DNA of 64,000 nt from Myceligenerans indicum (GTDB lineage Bacteria; Actinomycetota; Actinomycetes; Actinomycetales; Cellulomonadaceae), in assembly GCF_016742955.1 (NCBI RefSeq), contig NZ_JABBYC010000020.1:1-64000 (forward strand). The letters are read 5' to 3'. A program made the position numbers and the translations under genes. Positions 27,487 through 35,618 of this stretch are shown here, piece by piece. Under the pieces are notes generated by a model, which was not told where the DNA came from, did not search any database, and saw only the letters and a program-made list of their open reading frames with translations. Positions within the stretch are counted from its first letter, which is position 1. Each line of letters opens with the position of its first letter.

Positions 27487-28737
27487 ATGGATCGCACCCG
27501 TGAACGCCGCTTCCCCGCAGTCATGCGCGCCCTGACCGGGACCGACGCCGCCACCGTCCCGGCCGGGCGGCGCGCCGTCGTGTGGCTGTGGACCGTCGTC
27601 TCGGTCGGCACGGTGGTGCTCGTCGCCGTCGGCTGGCCGGTCACCGCCTCCGGCTACGGCACCGGCCCCGCGGCGGCGATGGTCGGCACCTTGCTGCACT
27701 GTGCCGCCGTGGCGCTGGCGGTCCGGTGGCCGTGGGCGGGACTGAGCGCCTCCGTCGCCGGGGCGCTCGTGCTGATCCTGATCACGGCCGGCGCCGCACC
27801 CGGCTGGCCGTGGCCCTGGCCGGTGACCGTGCTGCTCACCCACTGCCTCACCGTGTTCGTGCTGGCACTGCGCCACCCCTGGTACTGGGCCGCGTCCCTC
27901 TGGTCGGCGGGAGCCCTGCTCACGGTGCTGGCGCCCGCCGCCATCGACCACCACGCCGACGACGTCGTGGTGGCCAACGGCGTCGTGCTGCTCTCGGTGA
28001 GCGGTGCGTTCGCGCTGGTCGGGCTACTCGTCCGGCTGTGGATCGCCAGTGCGGACCGCGCCGAGGCGGCGCAGCGGCTCAGCGCCTCCGAGGTCGCCCG
28101 ACGCCGTGAGCTGGAGGAGCGCAACCGCATCGCCCGCGAGCTGCACGACGTCGTCGCCCACTCCATGTCCGTCATCACCGTCCAGGCCACCACGGCCCGC
28201 TACCGCCGGCCCGGCATCGACGAGGCCGTGCAGCAGGAGTTCGCGGAGATCGCCGCCTCCTCGCGCAGGGCTCTGGGGGAGATGCGGGGACTGCTCGGCA
28301 TCCTGCGCGGCCACGACACGGCACCCACCGCCCCCTTGCCGGGGCTGCCCGACGTCGCCGATCTCGTCGAGGCCACCCGCGCCTCAGGGGTCGAGATCGC
28401 CTATGAGGGCACCGACGCCGAGGTTCCCGACGCCGTCGGGCTCACGGCGTTCCGTGTCGTCCAGGAGGCCCTGAGCAACGCCCTGCGGCACGCCCCGGGC
28501 TCGTCCGTGGCGGTCACGTTGTCCGAGGACGGGCACGACCTGACCGTTCGCATCATCAACTCCGCGCCCGAGCGTTCCGCCGAGCCCGCACCCGGTGCCC
28601 GGCTCGGCCTCGCCGGCATCCGCGAGCGCGTCGGCGCCGTCCGTGGCACGGTCAGGGCCGGCGCGACGGCGGACGGCGGGTTCGAGCTCACCGCGGTCAT
28701 CCCCGTCGTCGAGGACGCCGACCCACTACTCACGTAG
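27487..28737 (+). CDS. HPK7-type sensor histidine kinase (DesK-like)
   Basis: 416 aa from ATG 27487 (a GTG directly before it is also in frame). The N-terminal 185 residues hold about five membrane helices with little outside the membrane, like DesK. The phospho-acceptor is His220 in ERNRIARELHDVVAHSMSVI, the HPK7 signature, followed by an HATPase_c domain (FRVVQEALSNALRHAPG as N-box, LGLAGIRERVGAVRG as G-box). It probably senses membrane state and phosphorylates the divergent regulator. The start follows TAGTCT by 7 nt, leaderless. The desaturase follows 61 nt downstream with its own promoter. Confidence 0.9.
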   Translation: MDRTRERRFPAVMRALTGTDAATVPAGRRAVVWLWTVVSVGTVVLVAVGWPVTASGYGTGPAAAMVGTLLHCAAVALAVRWPWAGLSASVAGALVLILITAGAAPGWPWPWPVTVLLTHCLTVFVLALRHPWYWAASLWSAGALLTVLAPAAIDHHADDVVVANGVVLLSVSGAFALVGLLVRLWIASADRAEAAQRLSASEVARRRELEERNRIARELHDVVAHSMSVITVQATTARYRRPGIDEAVQQEFAEIAASSRRALGEMRGLLGILRGHDTAPTAPLPGLPDVADLVEATRASGVEIAYEGTDAEVPDAVGLTAFRVVQEALSNALRHAPGSSVAVTLSEDGHDLTVRIINSAPERSAEPAPGARLGLAGIRERVGAVRGTVRAGATADGGFELTAVIPVVEDADPLLT

Positions 28738-28746
28738 GGGGTGAGG

Positions 28747-28792
28747 TTGGCTCCCGGGAGGGACGTGCGCCGGGTGACCTCGTTCCTACCGT
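28747..28792 (+). promoter_or_regulatory. Promoter of the desaturase gene carrying the same motif
   Basis: TTGGCTCCCGGGAGGGACG (28747-28765), then GACCTCG and CCTACCGTGACG. The segment CTCCCGGGAG is a perfect 10-bp palindrome. The whole block matches the one before the kinase gene. TACCGT is a weak -10 close to ATG 28799. It is likely the binding site of the NarL-type regulator. Confidence 0.75.
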
Positions 28793-28798
28793 GACGCC

Positions 28799-29887
28799 AT
28801 GACGATCGACGCCCCGGTCCGCCCGGCAAGGCAGCCACGGCCCCGCACCGCCCGCAACCCGCAGACCCAGGACTACTTCGATCTCATGAAGCGTGTCACC
28901 GACGCGGGTCTCATGGAGCGCAGGTTCCGCTGGTACGTCTGGCGGACGGTGGCGCTGGGGGCCCAGCTCGCCGCCGCCCTCGTGCTGCTGCTGACGCTGG
29001 GCCAGACGTGGTGGCAGCTGCTGGTCGCGGTCGGGTTCGCCGTGGTCTTCACCCAGGGTGCCTTCCTCGCGCACGACGGCGCCCACCAGCAGGTGTTCAC
29101 CAGCGGGTCCCGCAACGGGTGGTACTCCCGGATCATCGGCAACCTCGTCGTCGGGCTCAGCTACGGGTGGTGGACCCGCAAGCACAACAAGCACCACGCC
29201 AACCCCAACGTGATCGGCAAGGACGGTGACATCGCCACCGGTGCGCTCGTGTTCGTGCCGGGCGAGGCGGAGGGCCGCACCGGCCTGCTCGGCTGGGTGA
29301 CCCGGCGGCAGGGCTGGCTGTTCTTCCCCCTGCTCACGCTGTTCGGGCCGGTTTTCCACGCGACCGCCATCCAGGTGCTGGCCACGACGCCGGCGATCAA
29401 GCACCGTGCCGCGGAGGGCTGGCTGCTCGCGGTCCGGCTCATCGGGTTCCCGGTGCTCGTCGTCGCGACGCTCGGGCCGGGGCTCGGCGCGGCGTTCCTC
29501 GCGGTCCAGCTCATGGCGTTCGGCGTGTACATGGGGGCGTCGTTCGCGCCCAACCACAAGGGCATGGCGCTGATCCCGAAGGACGTCGAGGTGGACTTCC
29601 TGCGCCGGCAGGTGCTCACCTCCCGCAACATCCGCGGCGGCCGGTTCCTCGACTGGGCGATGGGCGGCCTGAACCTGCAGGTGGAGCACCACGTATTCCC
29701 GCGGATGGCCTCGGGCAACCTGCGGCGCGTGCAGCCGATCGTGCGGGAGTTCTGCGCCGAGCGGGGGATCCCGTACACGGAGACCGGGCTGGTGGAGTCC
29801 TACGGGATCGTGATCCGCTACCTCAACAGGGTGGGGCTCGGGCACAGCGACCCGATGGAGTGCCCGATCGTGGCTCAGTACCGCTGA
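28799..29887 (+). CDS. Membrane fatty acid desaturase
   Basis: 362 aa, introduces a double bond into acyl chains using di-iron and O2. The three histidine boxes are present: HDGAH (92-96), HNKHH (129-133) and QVEHH (about 294-298). Hydrophobic pairs of helices separate them (LAAALVLLLTLG, GFAVVFTQGAFL, FFPLLTLFGPVF, AAFLAVQLMAFGVYM). The linkage to a DesK-like kinase and regulator, as in Bacillus DesKR-des, suggests a role in membrane fluidity. No fused cytochrome b5 or ferredoxin domain is seen. Its 3' end overlaps the convergent GH15 gene by 13 nt. Confidence 0.92.
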   Translation: MTIDAPVRPARQPRPRTARNPQTQDYFDLMKRVTDAGLMERRFRWYVWRTVALGAQLAAALVLLLTLGQTWWQLLVAVGFAVVFTQGAFLAHDGAHQQVFTSGSRNGWYSRIIGNLVVGLSYGWWTRKHNKHHANPNVIGKDGDIATGALVFVPGEAEGRTGLLGWVTRRQGWLFFPLLTLFGPVFHATAIQVLATTPAIKHRAAEGWLLAVRLIGFPVLVVATLGPGLGAAFLAVQLMAFGVYMGASFAPNHKGMALIPKDVEVDFLRRQVLTSRNIRGGRFLDWAMGGLNLQVEHHVFPRMASGNLRRVQPIVREFCAERGIPYTETGLVESYGIVIRYLNRVGLGHSDPMECPIVAQYR

Positions 29888-31719
29888 GACGCCTGCTGGA
29901 TGGCCCAGGCGGCGTTGATCAGGCCGATGTGGCTGAAGGCCTGCGGGAAGTTGCCGAGCATCTCGCCGCCTGCGGCCTCCTCGGCGAGCAGTCCGACGTC
30001 GTTCGCGTACCGGGTCGCGCGCTCGAAGGTGGCACGGGCGTCGTCCACACGGCCGGCCTGCGCCTGCGCCTGGGCGAGCCAGAACGTGCACAGGAGGAAG
30101 GTGCCCTCGTCGCCGGGCAGCCCGTCGACGTCGGTCGAGGTGCGGTACCGGTACACGAGCCCGTGGTCGTCGGTGAGCCGGTCGGCGATCGCGTCGATCG
30201 TCGAGAGGACGCGCGGGTCGGTGCCGGGCAGGAGCCCCACGATCGGGATCATCAGGGCCGAGGCGTCGAGGTCGGCCGAGCCGAACGACTGGGTGAACGC
30301 GCCGACCTGCGGGTTCCAGCCGTCGTCGAGGATCGTTGACCTGATCTCCCGGGCGACCGCCGCCCAGTGCTCGTCACGCCCGCCGGCCCGCAGCTGGGTG
30401 GCCAGGGCGGCCGCACGGTCCAGCGCGACCCAGCACATCAGCTTGGAGTACAGGAACTGCCGGGGCTCGCCGCGGATCTCCCAGATGCCGTTGTCGGGCT
30501 GCCGCCACACGGCGGCGGCGGTGTCGGCGAGGCCGATCAGGAAGTCCCGGGTGGCCTCCGGCGGGTTCGCGAGCTGATGGCGCAGCCGGTGGGCCGAGCC
30601 GAGCAGCTCGCCGTAGACGTCGAGCTGCGGTTGGGTCCATGCCGCGTTGCCGACCCTGACGGGCCGGCTGTCGCGCCAGCCGGACAGGTGGGGGAGGGTT
30701 CGCTCGGTCAGGTCGTGCTCGCCTCCCACGCCGTACATGATCTGCAGCGCGCCGCGGGCGCCGTGCGCGGCGGCGGCGGCCATGAACCCGAAGAACTCGC
30801 CCGCCTCGTCGGGGCACGCGGCGACCCACAGGGCGTCCATGGTGAGGCTCGCGTCGCGCACCCAGGCGTAGCGGTAGTCCCAGTTGCGAACGCCGCCGAT
30901 CTGCTCGGGAAGCGAGGTCGTGGCCGCGGCGACGATCGCTCCGGTCGGCTGGTAGCTCAGCCCTTGCAGCACCCGGCCGGACTGCAGCACGAGGTCGCGC
31001 CAGGGCCCGTCGTAGTTCTGGTGCGCGGCCGACCAGGCCTGCCAGGCGGTGATCGTGGACCGCAGCGACGCCTCGATCTGGTCGGGGGAGCAGGGGCGTG
31101 GCGGCCGGTCGGTGAGCCGCGCGTGCTGGAGGGCGAACCCAAGCTCCTGGCCGGCGGCGACGCGGACGGTCGCCCGCGCCTCGCCGTCGTCCAGCGTCCA
31201 GTCGACGGTGGACGACAGGAGCAGCCGACTGGCGCCGCCCGCGCCGCGCACGGCGTCGCCGACGTGGGACAGCAGAGGCACGACGAGCCCGTACTCGGGG
31301 CGCGGGCGCACGGCGACGTCCAGCTCGACCTCGCCGGAGAGGCCGCGGAGCCGGCGGATCAGCGTGTGCGGTGCGTGTTCTCCGAGACGATGAGGATCCT
31401 GCCGGGCCGGATCCGCCGCGTCGGGATTGCGGGGGTCGGCGACGGCCAATGCGTCGGTCAGTTCGACCGATCCCGTCGCGGTGGCGAAGATCGTCCGCAG
31501 GACCAGGGTGTCCGGCACGTAGCTCCTGGTGGCGCGAGCGTCGTCGTCGGTCGGGTGGATCGTCCAGGTGCCCGCGTCGGCGTCGAGCAGCCGGCCGAAC
31601 ACCGAGGGGCTGTCGAAGCGCGGAAAGCCGAGCCAGTCCACGGCCCCGTCCCGGCCGACCAGGGCGGCGGAGTGCCGGTCGGAGAGGAGGGCGTAGTCCG
31701 CGATCGGTTGCCGGCTCAT
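29875..31719 (-). CDS. Glycoside hydrolase family 15 (glucoamylase/trehalase-like)
   Basis: 614 aa, cytoplasmic (no signal peptide). It has the two-part architecture of bacterial GH15 proteins: an N-terminal beta-sandwich domain (residues 1 to about 220, including YALLSDRHSAALVGRDGAVDWLGFPRFDSPSVF) and an alpha/alpha barrel with GVRNWDYRYAWVRDASLTMDAL and the C-terminal general base region DEGTFLLCTFW. Actinobacterial members include trehalases and alpha-glucan hydrolases; which this is cannot be told. ATG 31719 was preferred over the adjacent ATG 31722 because the GAGAGG site gives 6 nt. It lies 35 nt downstream of hipA and may be co-transcribed with hipBA. Confidence 0.88.
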   Translation of the reverse strand: MSRQPIADYALLSDRHSAALVGRDGAVDWLGFPRFDSPSVFGRLLDADAGTWTIHPTDDDARATRSYVPDTLVLRTIFATATGSVELTDALAVADPRNPDAADPARQDPHRLGEHAPHTLIRRLRGLSGEVELDVAVRPRPEYGLVVPLLSHVGDAVRGAGGASRLLLSSTVDWTLDDGEARATVRVAAGQELGFALQHARLTDRPPRPCSPDQIEASLRSTITAWQAWSAAHQNYDGPWRDLVLQSGRVLQGLSYQPTGAIVAAATTSLPEQIGGVRNWDYRYAWVRDASLTMDALWVAACPDEAGEFFGFMAAAAAHGARGALQIMYGVGGEHDLTERTLPHLSGWRDSRPVRVGNAAWTQPQLDVYGELLGSAHRLRHQLANPPEATRDFLIGLADTAAAVWRQPDNGIWEIRGEPRQFLYSKLMCWVALDRAAALATQLRAGGRDEHWAAVAREIRSTILDDGWNPQVGAFTQSFGSADLDASALMIPIVGLLPGTDPRVLSTIDAIADRLTDDHGLVYRYRTSTDVDGLPGDEGTFLLCTFWLAQAQAQAGRVDDARATFERATRYANDVGLLAEEAAGGEMLGNFPQAFSHIGLINAAWAIQQASQRY

Positions 31720-31754
31720 CATGGTCCTCTCTGCCGGGTCCGTGCCTACGGGAA

Positions 31755-33038
31755 TCAGCGTGACGCGCCCTGCGGTGCGCTCGCAATGCGGCGAGCGGTG
31801 AGTTCCTCCTGGATCCGCTCCAGCATCGCACCGGCGTGACCCTCGTGGTCGTCGACCTCGGACAAGGCTTCGGCGAATGCATCCGGGGCGCGTTCCGTCA
31901 GCTCGGCGACCCGGTCGAGGACGTGAGCCTCGTCCAGGCGCGCTGATCCGGCGAAGCGCCGCCAGGCGTCGTCGTCCACCTCGTCCAGGACGAACGTTCC
32001 GCCGATGCTCATGGACAACACGCGTCCGCCGTCGGACGGCGGGGCGTAGGCGAAGCCGGTCGCCATGTCGTAGAGGGGCGCGAAGGAGACCTGCTCGCCG
32101 GTGAGCATGACGGCATGGTTCCGTGCGTGTGCGTCGGGGGCACCGACCACGGTGTTGAAGACCAGGCCGTCGACGAACCGTTCCACGTTCGCTCGCGCCT
32201 GCTTGGGCGAGTCCGCCTCGGCTCGCAGGAATCGGATGATCCCGGCCGCCGACGGGCCACCGTACTCCTCGTACTTCTCGGGGTTTCCGAGGGCTTGGCA
32301 CAGGTCCTCCTGGTGCAGGCGAACAACCCGTCCGTCGTCGGTGAACTCCCGGTCGAAGCGGGTGATCACGATCGCGTTCTGGGACTCGAACTCCGTGTAC
32401 TCCGTATGCGCGACCTCCAGGCCCATCAGACCGGCCGCCCGCATGGTCGCGTGCTCGTCGAGCGCCTGCGCACGCATCTTGCGGATCCCGGGCTTGATGA
32501 GGTGTGTCGTTGCCTCGGAGCCGTGCGCGATGTACCAGCGACCTTCCTGACGTCGCAGCGCGAACTTCTGTTGCGTCCCTCCGAGTGACCAGTGCTCGTC
32601 CGGCATGAGCCAGGAAGCGTTGTCGTCGGTATCCATCTCGTCGAGACGGATCTCGATGTCGCCGACGCTGCATTCCTCGAGGTGACCCTCGCGGTTCAGC
32701 GTGGCCTCGAGTTCGGCGGCAGTGCAGAACTGGATAGCCCCGGCACAGTCCTTCCCGATGGCGGACAGCAGGTCGAGGGTGTCGGTCGTGTCGATCTGGT
32801 GGCGGCGGGCGATGGCACGCAGGGCGCCGTCGCTCTCCGGTAGCAGGCCCTTGAGGAACCTCTCGACGACGGCGCCCGTGTGGACGGGAGCCTCCATCGG
32901 AAGGGAAAGTGACACCGGGGCCGTGCGTGAACGGTGATCGGACTGGTCGTAGGAGAGCCTGAGGCCGGAACTCGTACGTTCCAGGTCGGCAACGTGGCGC
33001 CCGCCGATGAGCACTGCGAGATGATTGATGGTGGCCAC
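31755..33038 (-). CDS. hipA: HipA-like serine/threonine kinase toxin
   Basis: 427 aa, full-length HipA family, type II toxin that in E. coli phosphorylates GltX. The segments are an N-terminal subdomain (VLIGGRHVADLERTSSGLRLSYD), the SLGGTQQKFALRR phosphate-binding loop, the ITRFDRE strand, the catalytic loop GAPDAHARNHAVM (variant of the common NTDDHxRNH) and PLYDMATGFAY for metal binding. The start is GTG 33038, with GGAG 7 nt upstream; it is one base after the hipB stop. No disruption is visible, so it is likely active. Substrate unknown. Confidence 0.9.
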   Translation of the reverse strand: MATINHLAVLIGGRHVADLERTSSGLRLSYDQSDHRSRTAPVSLSLPMEAPVHTGAVVERFLKGLLPESDGALRAIARRHQIDTTDTLDLLSAIGKDCAGAIQFCTAAELEATLNREGHLEECSVGDIEIRLDEMDTDDNASWLMPDEHWSLGGTQQKFALRRQEGRWYIAHGSEATTHLIKPGIRKMRAQALDEHATMRAAGLMGLEVAHTEYTEFESQNAIVITRFDREFTDDGRVVRLHQEDLCQALGNPEKYEEYGGPSAAGIIRFLRAEADSPKQARANVERFVDGLVFNTVVGAPDAHARNHAVMLTGEQVSFAPLYDMATGFAYAPPSDGGRVLSMSIGGTFVLDEVDDDAWRRFAGSARLDEAHVLDRVAELTERAPDAFAEALSEVDDHEGHAGAMLERIQEELTARRIASAPQGASR

Positions 33039-33039
33039 G

Positions 33040-33288
33040 TCACGTCTCCGCCTGCTGATCGTGAATGGTGAGGTTTGCATCGAGTTCGTCGAGCACGCGC
33101 ATCAGGCGCCCGATTTCGAGGCCCTCGGTCTCTCCACGCTCCAGGTTGATGATCCACACCCGCGAGACGCCCGCCCGGCGAGCCAGTTCCGCCTGGGTGA
33201 GACCTCGGTTGAGGCGCAGTCTCTTGACCGACCGCGCCAGACGGGGAAGCGATCGGGCATTGAGAAGAGCGTTGCCGTCCTCACTCAC
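33040..33288 (-). CDS. hipB: HipB-like XRE antitoxin/repressor
   Basis: 82 aa. The HTH is plain: ARSVKRLRLNRGLTQAELARRAGVSRVWIINLERG, and the C-terminal tail is short and acidic. It should bind HipA and repress the operon. The start was placed at GTG 33288, because TACCCT (33300-33295) lies 6 nt before it and TTTGCA 17 nt further upstream forms a good -35, giving a leaderless mRNA. An in-frame ATG at 33309 would add seven residues but falls within the promoter. Confidence 0.85.
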   Translation of the reverse strand: MSEDGNALLNARSLPRLARSVKRLRLNRGLTQAELARRAGVSRVWIINLERGETEGLEIGRLMRVLDELDANLTIHDQQAET

Positions 33289-33291
33289 AAT

Positions 33292-33361
33292 GTCAGGGTA
33301 CCGCGACATGCTTCCGATGCAAAGATATCCTGACGTTCGACCGATGTAACGATATCCTGAC
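33292..33361 (-). promoter_or_regulatory. hipBA promoter and repeated operator GTCAGGATATC
   Basis: On the minus strand the 11-mer GTCAGGATATC occurs twice (33361-33351 and 33334-33324, 27 bp apart). A degenerate inverted copy, GGTACCCTGAC (33302-33292), overlaps the -10. The half site GGATA is also the core of the E. coli HipB operator (TATCC-N8-GGATA). The proximal copy abuts the -35 TTTGCA. This is a plausible autoregulatory region. Confidence 0.7.
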
Positions 33362-33448
33362 ACGGCGACATGACCGCTCCATCGGCGAACTGACCTGACC
33401 GCTCTGCGGCGCGGCGCCTCGATGCGCCGTTGCGGCGCCAGGTTCCGC

Positions 33449-34015
33449 TCAACCCGCGGCTTTGGCGGCTGCCTTCCTGGCCTTCTTGAAGTCGCGGACC
33501 TTCTGGAGGGTCTCGGGGCTGGTGACGTCGGCGACCGACCGGTATCCGTCCAGGGCGTAGTCGCCGGCGGCCTCCTCCCACCCCTCAGGGCGCACGTCGA
33601 GTCGCTTGGCGAGCAGGGCGATGAAGACCTTGGTCTTCTGGTCGCCGTACCCCGGCAGCGCGCGCACGCGAGCGAACAGGTCCGCACCGTCGGTGGCCTC
33701 GCCCCAGATACGTGTCGCGTCGCCGTCGTACTCCTCGACCACGTGCCGTGCCAGGTCCTGGACGCGGCCGGCCATCGACCGCCCGTACCGGTGGATCGCC
33801 GGGGGAGTGGTGGCCAGCTCCACGAACCGGTCCGGGTCGGTCCCGGCGATCACGGCCGGGTCGATCGACCCGAGCCGGGACTTGATCTTCCACGGTCCGC
33901 GGAACGCGTGCTCCATCCCGTACTGCTGGTCCAGCAGCATCGCGACCACCACCGCGAACGGATGCTCGTCCAGCACGGCATCGGCCTCCGGCACTCCTGT
34001 GACCTGGAACGACAC
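33449..34015 (-). CDS. HhH-GPD-type base-excision DNA glycosylase-like protein
   Basis: 188 aa, shorter than AlkA or Nth. The core HEHPFAVVVAMLLDQQ-like start (here DEHPFAVVVAMLLDQQYGMEHAF) and the helix-hairpin-helix segment VRALPGYGDQKTKVFIALLAKRL match a small HhH-GPD family of uncharacterised proteins in actinobacteria. The catalytic Asp of classical members is not obvious, so activity is uncertain. The start was set at GTG 34015: the AGGAGG site abuts the further-upstream GTG 34024 with no room for initiation. Confidence 0.8.
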   Translation of the reverse strand: MSFQVTGVPEADAVLDEHPFAVVVAMLLDQQYGMEHAFRGPWKIKSRLGSIDPAVIAGTDPDRFVELATTPPAIHRYGRSMAGRVQDLARHVVEEYDGDATRIWGEATDGADLFARVRALPGYGDQKTKVFIALLAKRLDVRPEGWEEAAGDYALDGYRSVADVTSPETLQKVRDFKKARKAAAKAAG

Positions 34016-34129
34016 GAGAATCACCCCTCCTGACGCGGTTCGCGGGCCGCGAGTCCCGCGGATTCCCCTGCGGTCATTATCGCGCCGTGTCCCCGACGCC
34101 CGCGGGCCGTGCGGACGCCGGGCGCGGCG

Positions 34130-34909
34130 CTAGCCGGCACGCTCGCCCCCTGCGTCCAGGTCCAGCTCCGCCAGCAGCGGCGGTACCGGCACGTCGTCGT
34201 TCTCGAGCGTCACCTCGGCCCAGTCCTCACCGAGCCGCACGTCCACGCGATGTGCCAGTCCGTCCTCGTCCACCCAGTACCTGAGCGGGGAGGTATCGGG
34301 AGCCGCGGGTGTCCGGTCCGCCGCGCCTGCGCCCACGGGCGCCGGGCCGGTGAACACGGTGACCGGTTCGCCGCCGGCCTCGTCCTCGCGCAGCCGGAGC
34401 GCGCCACCGGCCCGGATGAGCGCCGCGTCGTCGGGGCGTTCCGCACCGAGCCCGGCGACGACCGCGAGCACCACCGCGAGCGGTGACCGGCCCGGGTCGA
34501 GCGGCGCGGCCACCCAGCCGTCCAGCGATGTCAGAGGCTTGCCCATGCTTCCCGCGGCGGAGGTGGCGACGAGTTCGTCGTTCCAGGCCACACGGTCCGA
34601 CGGCAGCCCGTCGGCGGACACCATCCCGTATCCGGTGCGCGTCCTGAAGTCGAACCACCCCGAGAGCCGCATCTCACGGTCCTGGTCGGTGTACGTCGCG
34701 CTGATCGCACGACTGCCCGCGTCGAGGTTGCGCAGGCGCACGTCCGCCAGGAGCCGGGACTCGGCGACCGTGACGGGGCGCGGGGCGTTCGGGCCGGGCC
34801 CGCCATCGCCGAAACTCGCCGTGCATGCCGCGATCATGAGCGTCAGGGCGATCACCGCTCCCGAGGCCTGCCGCGGCCGCCAGGTGCCCCGGGGGCCGGG
34901 CCGCCTCAC
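34130..34909 (-). CDS. Putative lipoprotein, LppX/LprG-like, function unknown
   Basis: 259 aa. The N-terminus has a basic stretch, a hydrophobic helix (ASGAVIALTLMIAAC) and a lipobox (IAAC, Cys about 29). The rest has a beta-rich appearance with phrases common in actinobacterial lipoproteins (SRAISATYTDQDREMRLSGWFDFRTRTGYGMV, LRYWVDEDGLAHRVDVRL). It probably sits on the outer face of the membrane. GTG 34909 is preceded by GGAGG at 9 nt, but that site lies inside a 10-bp stem (34920-34960). Confidence 0.7.
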   Translation of the reverse strand: MRRPGPRGTWRPRQASGAVIALTLMIAACTASFGDGGPGPNAPRPVTVAESRLLADVRLRNLDAGSRAISATYTDQDREMRLSGWFDFRTRTGYGMVSADGLPSDRVAWNDELVATSAAGSMGKPLTSLDGWVAAPLDPGRSPLAVVLAVVAGLGAERPDDAALIRAGGALRLREDEAGGEPVTVFTGPAPVGAGAADRTPAAPDTSPLRYWVDEDGLAHRVDVRLGEDWAEVTLENDDVPVPPLLAELDLDAGGERAG

Positions 34910-34919
34910 CGGATACCGC

Positions 34920-34960
34920 CTCCGCTCGCGGTGCCCAGTCCGGGACAGAGGCGAGCGGAG
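34920..34960 (-). promoter_or_regulatory. Hairpin that would bury the ribosome site of the lipoprotein gene
   Basis: CTCCGCTCGC (34920-34929) and GCGAGCGGAG (34951-34960) are perfect 10-bp complements, 21 nt apart. In the minus-strand mRNA the 3' arm contains the GGAG of the Shine-Dalgarno, 9-10 nt before GTG 34909. Folding would block initiation, suggesting translational control. Confidence 0.6.
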
Positions 34961-35132
34961 TGGTAAGTGCTGATGAATGACGCCAAGACGTTCATCGGAG
35001 CCATGGCTGGAGTGTCTCAGACGTGCGTTCGGTCCGCCCGGTGAGGTGCGGCCGTGTGGGGTGTGGCCGGTACGGGGCAGCGGTGAGGCCCGCCGCCCGG
35101 CCGGGGTGCGGCCGAGCGGGTGATCCCGCCGG

Positions 35133-35618
35133 TCAGCGCACCAGCCGGACCTCGAGCACCCCGTCCTCGCCCGTGCCGGTCGTGGCGTCGGGCAGGAACC
35201 CGTTCTTCTGGAAGAACCGGCGCGCGCCCGTGTTGGCCGCCGCGATCCACAGCTCTGCCGACCGGGCGGGCGGCAGGACGCCGTTCAGGAGTGCCCGGCT
35301 GATCCCGCTGCCGTGCATCTCCGGCATCACCCACAGGTCGTGCAGGGCGAGGTCGCGCTTGGCCTCGTGGCCGAGCCGCGGGGTGGCCTGCCCGATGACG
35401 GCGAACCCGACCACCAGCCCGTCCACCTCGGCCACCAGCGGGGTCTCGCCGGCGGTGAGGCGCCGCTTCCAGGACTCGATGCCGGCCGCCTGCGTGTCGG
35501 TGATCCAGTGCTCCTCGGGGACCAGCGGCACGTAGACGGCGCGACGGCCGGTCCAGTGGACGGCCGCGATCGCGGCCGCGTCGTCGAGGCGTGCGTCACG
35601 CAGCGTGTACTCAGGCAT
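35133..35618 (-). CDS. GNAT-family N-acetyltransferase
   Basis: 161 aa. The N-terminal AAAIAAVHWTGRRAVYVPLVP and the acetyl-CoA loop LWVMPEMHGSGISRALL, followed by NTGARRFFQKNGFLPD, are standard. It is related in pattern to the GNAT gene at 19327-19809. Its ATG 35618 lies inside the 3' end of the Ddn-like gene (8-nt overlap), yet TACCGT (35630-35625) stands 6 nt upstream, so it may be made both by read-through and from its own leaderless transcript. The substrate is unknown. A small stem (GCGGG TGAT CCCGC) follows its stop. Confidence 0.85.
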   Translation of the reverse strand: MPEYTLRDARLDDAAAIAAVHWTGRRAVYVPLVPEEHWITDTQAAGIESWKRRLTAGETPLVAEVDGLVVGFAVIGQATPRLGHEAKRDLALHDLWVMPEMHGSGISRALLNGVLPPARSAELWIAAANTGARRFFQKNGFLPDATTGTGEDGVLEVRLVR

